NCBI GenBank assembly: GCA_033439765.1 | Contig: JAULSN010000002.1 | Span: 4,526,001 to 4,590,000, forward strand | Origin: Lasiosphaeria ovina | Lineage: Eukaryota; Ascomycota; Sordariomycetes; Sordariales; Lasiosphaeriaceae | Direction of reading: 5' to 3' | DNA length: 64,000 bases | Part shown: positions 47,816 to 56,585 of the stretch, piece by piece | Numbering within the stretch: position 1 is the first letter of the stretch | Layout of the letters: each line of letters opens with the position of its first letter | Notes under the pieces: model-generated | The model's database searches: none | What the model was told of the DNA's origin: nothing | What the model saw: only the letters and a program-made list of their open reading frames with translations | Position numbers and translations under genes: made by a program

Positions 47816-47887
47816 GGCCTGCTGGCTCAATGGTAGAGCGTCTGACTACGAATCAGGAGGTTCCAGGTTCGAGACCTGGGTGGGTCG
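47816..47887 (+). tRNA. tRNA-Arg (anticodon ACG)
   Basis: 72 bp folds as a cloverleaf without an intron. The acceptor strands GGCCTGC and GTGGGTC give seven pairs including G-U. The D arm is GGCTCAATGGTAGAGC. The anticodon stem is TCTGA/TCAGG around loop CTACGAA, with anticodon ACG reading CGN arginine codons as ICG. The T arm is CCAGG TTCGAGA CCTGG. The discriminator is G. A 14-T run (47895-47908) follows as the RNA polymerase III terminator. CCA is not encoded. Confidence 0.95.
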
Positions 47888-47894
47888 TATTCTC

Positions 47895-47908
47895 TTTTTT
47901 TTTTTTTT
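47895..47908 (+). terminator. RNA polymerase III terminator of tRNA-Arg
   Basis: A run of 14 T starts 8 bp after the tRNA discriminator base. Confidence 0.9.
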
Positions 47909-48713
47909 GGGTGTCCTCCTCATGTTGCTAGACGTGGCCGAAGTGTGGGGCCCGTCCAGGCAACAAAAGGGCCGCTGAGATGTCGCAAAGTCGTCCGTTT
48001 CGCCGCAAAGAGCCATAGAATTGGATTTAGGACAGGGCGAGCAGCATCCATCAGTATCCGGAATTTGGTCACGGCAAGGCTGCGTGCCGAAGGTACCTGA
48101 GGTTGCCGTTGCCAACGTCGGGTAGTGTACCGAAGCGGCGGGGTTAAGATGGATTGATTGGACGCGAGTTTGACTTACACCGCACTCGGGTTGCAACCCA
48201 CAACCGTCTATAAACTAACGGTGTCCGAGAAAGCAGCCGCTATACCGGCTCCGTTTTTAGATTCTCGGCCCGGCCGAAGACCATGTGCTGTCACCTAAAT
48301 GAAAATGGTGGGAAGAAGCAGCCCCTACAAAAGCTGCAAGCAAGGCAACGATGGGTTTGACAGTGGATAGAAACGTTCTCCATAAGATCAAAGATGGCTG
48401 TCACATCGTCCCCAGGCACTGTAATCCACCATAACACCCTAACCCTGGTCACACCACGCCCTCCAGTACATCCAGGATTCTGCCGCCCAGTAATTTACTA
48501 CTTTTTACCATAACGCAACCATTACTTTTGCTGTGCAGTTGCGTCGCCTGCGCTTGGAGTGGTGCTGCCAGCGAATTTGGTAATTTTGACTGTAAAATGT
48601 ATTTTCCTAGGCGGTGAGCTATAACGCTTAGGTTCCTATGTACCACCTCCAGTGCACTAAGATAATTTAACAGTGCTCCAAGACTTTCTCTTAAATACAG
48701 GTAAAAAGAGATC
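47909..48713. other. Intergenic: between tRNA-Arg and the interrupted membrane-protein gene
   Basis: About 800 bp, with no supportable gene. An open frame at 48449-48733 (-) overlaps the gene end and lacks family-like sequence. Confidence 0.5.
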
Positions 48714-50858
48714 TCAATAAGAATACACGACATCCGGGCGTGTGGGCCTCGTGTACGTGCGCCTGTCTCCGTCGTCTCTTACCACCAATCTGGCCCGGAT
48801 CGGGGTCTCGGCGCGCCGGCTTCCCGGTACCGGTACTTCCTCGACCGATGCCCTCAGGCTCCAAACGCGGTTGGTCATGGCTCTTCGGTTGCCGGGCTCT
48901 CCTGTCTTTGTAGTGCGCAGCTTCAGCTCCGGCAATAGCAGCGCGAGCTCAAGCAGCTCGCCCTGGCTGGACAAGGCCGAGCTGCTCCACGTCTTGCACA
49001 GCAACACAACCAGCATGTGCACCATCACCGTCGCCACGTACAGGAACAGCACTACTAAGGCTAGCCAAACGGTGACGCCGTCGAGGCTGTACGCGTACAC
49101 GGTGTGCGTCATGTCGAACCGCACGTGCGTAAAGTTGGCCAGCTGCGCGTCTGACATGATCACCGGCTCCAGGTCGTGCAGGTCGGCGTTTGTTCGCACC
49201 CTGTATAGCGGCCGTCCCCCGCCGCCGGGCTGGTGGCCATCGGGGCCGAAGTAGTACGTATCGTGGGCGTCCATAGCCAGCGAAAGACCCTCGGAGATAC
49301 CGATCGATAGCCCGGCCGCGAGACACGACGGTTCGGGCGGTATCATCATAGCATCCGAGTCGGATCCGACTCGGCACATGCGGCTGAGTCTGGCAAAGTA
49401 GCCCGAGCCCGAGCCCGAGCCCGCGCCCGCACCGCCCCGGTCAAAGGCTTCTAGCCAGTCTTGGGTGAGCGTAATGGGGATACCGGAGCTTTGGTCAAGG
49501 CCGAGACCGAGGCCGAGGTCGGGCTCGGCCACGGCGAAGTCGGGGATGTTACCCGGCTGTAGAAGGGTGATGAAGGTGTCTTGTGCCTCCAGCCACTGCG
49601 CCCCAATGAGGCAGAGCGCTGTTGCGTTCCCGGTTTGGAAGGCCAGAGCAGCCGAAAAGCTGGCCGCAGGGCTGGAAGACAGGCCTTGGCGTGGGATAAT
49701 AATTGCCGATGTTCCTCGAGGGGATGACCGTGGCAACACCCTAGGGACCATGCTCACGTAAACCGTCGAGTTTCCTGAGGCCATGAAAGCGTACCTAGTG
49801 GTGCCATCGTAAGCGGCCCCGTCTGTGAATTGGCGAGGCGGATATCCATATGTGCAGTGTGTTGTGACAAACGGCTGTTTCCAGAGATGCGTTCCTTCCA
49901 AATCATCGGCATTGGAGCTGATCCGGATGGGCCTGTCCCCCAACCCCTGGGATCTCATTCATCTTCCAATCGTCGGCGGTAGGTATCGCATATTGAGGCT
50001 GAGAGACCTCAGAGGCGTTGTGGCATACGCCACCTCGATGTCAAACGTCAAACTCGGCGTTATGACCATGGTGGATTTCAGCAGCTTGGAGCGGATCATC
50101 TGCTCCGCTTGAACGGTCAGGTTGTGAGAGGTGTCCATGTCGGCCGCCTGCGCGAGAGAGGCCCCGTAGAACTGCTTGAGCACTTCTCCGCGAGCGTTCA
50201 TTGGACACTCCGGCTCGGCCTGGGTGCATCCATCCTTGTTCAGGTACGAGGCGTTCACCACGGCTGGGTATAGATCGGCGAACTGGCATCCCTTGAAGAA
50301 GTCGAGATGGTGGCCCTGATAGCCAGATGCTTCAGATTGGACCCGCGAGAAGGAGACGGGGAATGCCATGGATGACGGTCTTGGCAGCATGGCAATCGCA
50401 GCCGAGGGACCGGAGAGCTGTGCGATGATGAACACATAAACGATCAGGGCCGCGGTCGCGATATCCTTGCCCGAAAACCGCCTCCATGTTCTCAGGGACG
50501 AGCAAAACTCGCCTTTCACGAGATGCAACGGCGAGCTCAGCTGGAAAGGGGCCGTGACTATCCCAAGCGGAACACCAGCAGCGCAAGGTGAAGCGAGGAG
50601 CCTGTGCTGGATATTATGGAGCAGAATCTCCGAGATCGACACCGGGATGAGCTTCTCGAGCACCTTCGCTACAAACTGCAATGCATTGAGGACAGTGCTG
50701 CTCGGAGAAGGGGAGTGCCAGAAGAAGTCACAGATATGAAAGCTAAGAAATGCCAAGACAATAGCAACCGGCAAGAGGTGGTATAATGCGAGCTCTGCGA
50801 GAACCCTTCGTATCCTGTTGGTATGCAAGATCTTGGCGGGTTTTGGTTGGGGCGCCAT
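48714..50858 (-). pseudogene. Large fungal membrane protein gene, interrupted by an in-frame TGA
   Basis: The frame from ATG 50858 is open for 299 codons, then TGA at 49961-49959, then open again in the same frame for 414 codons to 48714 (total 715 codons). The N-terminal half has membrane spans (LYHLLPVAIVLAFLSFHICDFFW; IATAALIVYVFIIAQ) and a GPSAAIAMLPR motif often seen in fungal membrane proteins of unknown function. The middle is a large presumably lumenal domain with Cys residues (KDGCTQAEPECPMNARGEVLKQF). The C-terminal half has a span (VTVWLALVVLFLYVATVMVHMLVVL) and a charged tail. No intron that restores the frame was found across the TGA: a GTATGC..CCCAG pair exists but gives the wrong phase. 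So I call a single nonsense change or stop readthrough. A CGA-to-TGA change would be a C-to-T event. Function is unknown. Confidence 0.6.
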
Positions 50859-51774
50859 TGCGATGGTTCGCCTGCGGCTGCGGCGGCGGCGAGAGAGCTC
50901 GAGAGAGTGCGGTGTTCGGCTGCGGCTACGGCGGAGGCGGAGGCGGAGGCGGAGGCGGAGGCGAGAGAGCTTGAGAGAGTGCGGTGGTTCGGCTGCGGCT
51001 GCGGCGAGAGAGCTTGAGAAATTGCGAGTGAGTAGCTGTAATAGATCTTATAGGCGCAGAGACGCAGGGATCGGGGAGTCTAGGCATATTTGGGGGCGGG
51101 AGATGAGGAGCGGAACAAGAGACGAGAGTTGCATGTTGTGATTGCATCTCTGAGCAGAAACATGAGCACAGCCCCCCACCCCCACCCCCACCACCCCTGG
51201 CCCCTCGCACCCCGATGGTCATCTGTCTCCCGGGTCAAATGGTACGTATCGATTGTTTGACGTCTTTGAGGGGACCGAATACGCACCTTGTCTCAAGAGG
51301 TGAAGTAGATAGACACTCAGGAGCAAAACTGTAGCAAGGCGAGTATGATATCCTATCCGTAGAACTTCCTACCATCTATACCTATCTAACCCCCTAACTT
51401 ACCTATATAACCTCCAACGTTTCCTTTCAAATCTCCTTACCTTGTCCTGACCCCGTTATCAGGGCTCAAAGTGATAAGTGGCTCAGGGGTAAAGGGGGTT
51501 TATTTACATACACCTAGAAGTAGGAGATGGTTCAACCTACTGTAATCTGGTTTCCTTCTTTCTATTTATTAACCAGCCCTGCTTATATATGTGTGGCTAC
51601 CCCGACCTCTTTGACTTGAATTTAGCCCGTTCTCCATTTCCCCCTAGGGTTTTAGAAGAAACTTTTACCCTTTTCGTGATAAAATAGGTCTTCTGGGTCA
51701 CCTGGTCCGAGGGGGGGCTGAGATACCCTAAAGGGTTGTTTGCTTCTGCGATTGGATTTGCAAATCCAGTAGAC
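50859..51774. repeat. Promoter-side region of the membrane gene: GC microsatellites and AT-rich flank
   Basis: Up to about 51.02 kb the sequence is repetitive: three GAGAGAGCTYGAG units (50891, 50963 and 51006) and a GCGGAG hexamer array at 50931-50962, lying in the 5' flank of the - strand membrane gene. From 51.3 kb it becomes AT-richer without an ORF. A perfect 14-bp palindrome (GGATTTGCAAATCC) lies at 51754-51767. No gene is seen. Confidence 0.6.
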
Positions 51775-51948
51775 CGCGGCCGATATGGGCACCTCTTATA
51801 CCCTGTCCATTCAAGCAGAGCAGATGATTCGCTCCAAGCTCCTGGAATCCACCATTGTCTCACCACCGCTCTACCTCATCGAAGCGTAGTGGCTGGAGGC
51901 ACAAGACACCTTCACCACCCTCCTGCAGCCGGGGAATATCACCGACTT
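51775..51948 (+). pseudogene. Internally deleted fragment of the membrane-protein family
   Basis: Translation on the + strand gives MGTSYTLSIQAEQMIRSKLL and then, after a jump, WLEAQDTFTTLLQPGNI, matching MDTSHNLTVQAEQMIRSKLL and WLEAQDTFITLLQPGNI of the gene at 48714-50858. The intervening several hundred bases are missing. In place of the gene's AQWLE it reads A-TAG-WLE, a C-to-T change from CAG. Divergence from the local gene looks like an older paralogue, not a fresh copy. The fragment is in the opposite orientation to the intact copy. Confidence 0.75.
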
Positions 51949-52140
51949 ATCATCTGGTCTCGACATGGTTTGCGTTTGCTAGGCCGTAGTGATATTTGAC
52001 TCCTTGGCCCCTTATTATCCGGTCTCGATATGGTTTGTGTTTGCTAGGCCGTAATGATATTTGACTCCTTGACCCCTTATCATCCGGTCTCGACATGGTT
52101 TGTGTTTGCTAGGCCGTAATGATGTTTGGCCCCTTATCAT
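51947..52140. repeat. 65-bp tandem repeat, about three copies
   Basis: Three direct copies with a 65-bp period begin with the box GGTCTCGACATGGTTTG at 51956, 52021 and 52086. The third copy is shortened near its end (GATGTTTGGCCCC versus GATATTTGACTCCTT). It directly follows the truncated membrane-protein fragment. Copies differ at a few sites, so it has had time to diverge. I see no coding role. Confidence 0.9.
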
Positions 52141-52153
52141 CATTTTCCCCCTC

Positions 52154-52702
52154 ATGGACATAACCATTAGCGACCAAGCCAACAACGGCCATCCCTTGGG
52201 TGGGGAGACGGCTGCTTCGACTCCTGGTATGACAGAAGCAGTCTAAGAAGCGCATGCCACCATTCGTGACCAAAGCCGACCAGGCTTCCTGCCCCTTGAG
52301 TGAGAGGGCGGCGGTTCCGACCCCCCGTATAACAGTAGCAGCCCAACAAGCGCATACCACAATTATGACCAGGCTTCCCTTCCCCCGTGCTGGAAGCCGT
52401 TCGTGTTCTCCCCCAGTATGGCGCCGTGGCAGCTCGAATAAGCCATATCCGAACAATTTCGGAAGAACTTGGCAATTGCCAAATTGACAGGTGAAAACAC
52501 AAGGTCCGACAAGGAGGGTAAGAAACCCACCGACATCCAAGCCGACAAGGAGGATAAGAGACTCGCCGACTTTGCATCCAAGATTACAAAGCCCCAAAAG
52601 CGCATCAAATGTAAGTGAACAGGTCTTCAGTATCGTCGGTATTCCATCTTAACTAACGTACCTGAGCAGGGTCCGACTTGCCCGAACCCAATCAGCCGTA
52701 AA
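52154..52702 (+). pseudogene. Decayed ORF with retained splice sites (unknown family)
   Basis: One reading frame runs from ATG at 52154 through three stops: TAA 52244-52246, TGA 52301-52303 and TAA 52439-52441. Each is one C-to-T change from CAA or CGA. Between and after the stops it still reads like protein (for example GFLPLE, then NLAIAKLTGENTRSDKEGKK, then RLADFASKITKPQKRIK). Right after comes a consensus intron (GTAAGT at 52611, CTAAC branch, GAGCAG acceptor), and the frame then gives WSDLPEPNQP and a TAA stop. This pattern fits a gene silenced by RIP-like mutation. Two diverged ~90-100-bp direct repeats lie inside (52191-52380). The original function is unrecognised. A second, more hydrophobic coding-like frame (with IYIHTEWMRRAIEHLNTRLD) lies at about 52730-52975. 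Confidence 0.5.
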
Positions 52703-53194
52703 GGCTTGTGCCGGGCGGAACAGTTGAAGGGTTGTTATCGACGAGGATGTCGCTTCTCTCTTTGCTGACTGCTTCGATTACGATGACGAGCACCTCTAGA
52801 TGGGGAAGGGTAAAGAGTGGACTTTTCATTTACATCAACAGCTGTTTTGTCCCGCAGTTCTTCAGCGCTTTAATGTTTTGGCTCACCTCTTCTCCCTTCT
52901 TATTTACATACACACAGAGTGGATGAGGCGAGCAATTGAACACCTCAATACTAGGCTAGATGTCAAAAGAAGATGAGCAAAACAGAGATCCTGCCACTCG
53001 ATATTCTGCCCGACACAGGCCACGATCCCCAGTTCCGACACTTCATCCCTTTCTGCTCGACAAAAACTGCCACACAAAGCTGCCCAATACGGTATCCGAC
53101 ACCTCGACTCCTATTGAGACCCCCTCTGCTCGACAAAACCTTTCATATGTCCCATTTTCTTCCTCATGCCTATCATAACACTTGTCACACTCTT

Positions 53195-53652
53195 ACCGAG
53201 GATCAAGAAGAGGCGCGCAAAGAGGGTTGCAGGCAAAATCGCAGCCTGTGCAAGGGATGCACGGGAAGTCCTCGTAAGCAAGATTCCCCGCTTCGTCAAG
53301 GAGGGTGTTTCCGTTAACGTCCGTCAGAGGATCCATCCATGTAAGGAATCATGTCATGGTCCGTGAAGTTGGTCGACTCGCACCAATTACACCGCCACCC
53401 CACCGTCGTGGGGGTGTTGCTGCTCAGGCCGCTGTCCGACTTCCCGCCGTTCGACTTCCCGCCGTCCGACTCGGACCGGGAGGGGGGCAGCGCGACATCG
53501 GCGTACGAGACCAAGTTGCCCGCATCGTCCAACAGGTGCTGGGACTGGCCATTGCTGTCGACGTAGCAGGCCCAGCCGCTACCATCGGGGTAATAGGCCG
53601 ACGACATGGTTGCTGAGGAGGAAGGTTGGAGATGTGACGGCGGCCTTGGCAT
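53195..53652 (-). pseudogene. Small protein gene broken by a 4-bp duplication
   Basis: From ATG 53652 the frame gives about 112 codons, including YVDSNGQSQHLLDDAGNLVSY and CNWCESTNFTDHD, and ends at TAA 53314. Just upstream of that stop the DNA carries ATGGATGG. With only one ATGG, the frame would continue into DVNGNTLLDEAGNLAYEDFP and a Cys-rich end (CIPCTGCDFACNPLC) closing at TAA near 53195. The two parts share an internal repeat (DAGNL). So a 4-bp tandem duplication likely cut off the second, Cys-rich half. If it is not an error, the gene makes a truncated protein. Function unknown; the proposed start could also be the internal Met (MSSAYY). Confidence 0.5.
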
Positions 53653-56585
53653 TCGGCTTCTTGGATCAACAAGGGAAGACTGTGGTCGATGTTGCGCCTA
53701 TAAAGAAGATTCTGCGGTTGATCTTGATATTGCAAGGACCATATAAGCTGAAGAGCTATTAGGATGCTGGGCTAATAGTGGTAAAACCAAAATATAAACT
53801 CGAGTCCATCATCATCCCTTTATATGTCTATGCAACTATACTGGTTGAGTTTGTCCAGGTGCTCCATCGACCAGTTCTCGGCCAGATCTAGCATCTTGAG
53901 ATGCTGCATAACGGGGCGAGCTTGAGAAGGGCAAATTCGGCCACACTCTAGTGAGTTGTTCACGAAGGCGAAGCGGAAACGGGACCACACCCGTGAAATG
54001 TAAGTCAACGCCTTTCTAGCCCTCCGTTCGGCGGCCAGAAGGCGGACCAGAAAAACCCCGGCCCGCATATTTTGAGTCATAGTCGCGCCTCGTATCGTGC
54101 CGGTGGCCATGGGCCAGCCGGCCGCCAAGCATACCTACCTATTGTACGCGTTGCTTTTTTTGGATCGCAACCCCTTGCACATATCGCGCGAGACATACGC
54201 GCAATAGGGGCTGACACCCAACCTCCTCCTTCTTTGAGGGCCATCTAACTGCCAGCGGAAGGTTGGAAAAGGACGCGTTCATGCATTGCGCGACTGAGGC
54301 GTGAAGCATAAGTTTCCGGTTAGGCACCTACGGATAGCTTTGAAAATGACAAGGCTGGCGAGCCAAGCCGTCGGATGTTTCCCACACCTGAGGCTCTGCT
54401 TGCGCTGGCCCCGTTGTCGCTGGCCATGTTACGGAGTTCAGGGCAGGGTAATAATCATGCAGAGGTACGCCCGGTGTGGTGTCACGAACGCCCGTGCTTG
54501 CGTGTCCCTACCTATGAAAAGCATCAAGGTACCTATCACCCGCAGCGTGGTTGGTCATGGAAATGCACAGACAGGCAGACCAAAGATGCATGGACTCGAC
54601 CGCCGGTGGACCAGAACGCAGCTGGGTTGAAAAAAAATGAAAAATGAAAAAAAGTAAACCTCACACAACCAAGTAGATCTGAGAGGGCACGCCTACCACC
54701 CCCTGAACGTCATTGTACCAGAATGTTAGTAAGGCAAGCTGGTTAGCTTCGGAAAGCTGGAGGGTGTTTTTAAAATAGTGTTGAAGAAAAGGATGATAGC
54801 TGAGAATCAAGAATCAACGAAATCAAAAGCACCAAGTGAAGCGTCATTAGCTATTCGGTGAGAGCATCGTTTTTCTTTTAGACCTATGAACTAGGTGCCT
54901 GTCTTGGAACTTCTGCTGTGCACAACGCACTCGTCGACGGCGTGGATAAAGGCTGTGTTTTGGTACAAGCATTTGATTCCGACCGACTGGCGGTCCACCG
55001 ATTCGGAAGACGGAAAGGAAAATCAAAGACGGCGCTGTGAAAACGCTCACTCTCCATCCCCTGTCATGACCGTCAGGTATGAAAAGCTGCACACGAGGAC
55101 CAAAATCAACTCAGTGCCCATGTAATAGGAGCGCTGGGGGAGAAAAAAAAAATAGGGGGTCTGGCGGAGAAGACGTAGTTGACAAACCCGAGTTAATTAG
55201 AAGACGGTGGCTTGCGTCTTTTGGTTCCCTTTGCAACTCAGCCGCATACGCGAGTCATGTTCCCTCCAGACCATGTTCTTATGCGGTCCTTTGATTTCTC
55301 TTACATCTACCCGGCGGGAGAAAGTGCTCTAGCAAGGTAGGAAGGTTGCTAGTTGTAGGACGCAGGTAGTTCCGTAGGTAGTGTTCTAGCTCGGTTCGGC
55401 CAGCACCTCGCATCTCCAGACGAAAAGAGAGACAGGCTCCGATATAGCGACACGATGAGGCCACTCCAGCAGCTGCAAAGGTGGTCGAGCTTCTGGGAGA
55501 CTTTTGGCTTCGCCGACTTTATGCGGCGCACCCACAAGTATTTCGCGAGCCAGCACAGACAATGAAGTCAGGACGAGGGCGAGGCAGAGGCGTCGCCGCA
55601 TCGACATTCGAGAGTCGGGAAGAAGCAGGCGGCAGCAAGCTATTGGTTGAAATTATAGCTTATGCTGAAGAGAACATATCAACCTGGTAGCCGGCACCAC
55701 TTTGCGATCTCACTTTCGGAATGAGCAAAGGCCCAGCATGAAAGAACCTCGTGTTGTTATTCGTGTTTAAATGAAGTCAAACCATCCTCTCTGGGCTGGG
55801 CATTAGGTATCTGGTATCTGTACAAGTACCGTACATAGTTTAACTGCCTTGAGTAGTGGCCGCATTGGATGAAGGATGCCTGCTGATCTGAAGATCAATA
55901 CGTGCATGGACGATTCCAGTCCCTCTTCCATCGCAAAATAAATGGAAGCTAAAATCTCTAGATGGAAATGCCCAATTGAAGTTAAAATGTTCCTTCAAAC
56001 GGACGTAAAATAAACACGGGTCTGTGCTTTCATTGAAACTTGAGACGAATTGCCGCGCGCTCGCTTGCTCCTCCCGTCGTTAGTCAGTTTTTTTTTTTTT
56101 TTTTTTTTGCGTGCTCGGTGGTTTAACCACACGTGTAAATTGTTCCCGTCGTCGGGTGAAAAGAACAACAAGTCCCGGCCCGTCTCCGAACTTGTCACCT
56201 CTCTCTTTACTAGGATAATGTCGTTGCTCTGGTGCCTCTGAGCATGCAAAGCGCATCTGTCTTCAGGGTCAACCTTACCTAGTAGCTACCGTAAGGTAGC
56301 CCCTGAAAAGGACACTGTCCCAGTCTCCAGTTTTGCACCGGGCTGAGGTGCAGGTGCAGGCATGTGCAGGCCCCTCCCTAGCTCCACGCACCAATCGCCA
56401 ACTGACCAACCTCCAAACATCTATCTCAGTGGACGAGACCCCGAGGTACATCCATACTGTACCGGTCTAGGCCACCGTGCATTTTGCGAGTCGACAAACC
56501 TCGAGCCGACAGAAACGGCACCCGAAGGCGACGACGACAGCAGCACTAATAACAACACAGCCGCAGCCGCCTGCTAGGACGCAGG
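53653..56585. other. Long accessory intergenic region up to the GEA gene
   Basis: About 2.9 kb without a supported gene. A - strand open frame at 53820-54128 has a slightly protein-like end (MQHLKMLDLAENWSMEHLDK) but no clear domain. Frames at 54301-54647 and 55481-55690 look like chance. A 21-T run lies at 56088-56108. The GEA promoter and leader occupy the right end (about 56.2-56.58 kb). Confidence 0.45.

Noticed and set aside
47515..47931. 138-aa frame covering the tRNA
   Set aside because: It reads through a tRNA and its T-run terminator, so it is chance.
49959..50041. Candidate intron (GTATGC..CCCAG) removing the TGA of the membrane gene
   Set aside because: Its length (82 bp) puts the downstream part in the wrong frame.
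53820..54128. Possible small gene on the - strand
   Set aside because: Only the end (MQHLKMLDLAENW) looks protein-like; there is no domain, start context or splice signal.
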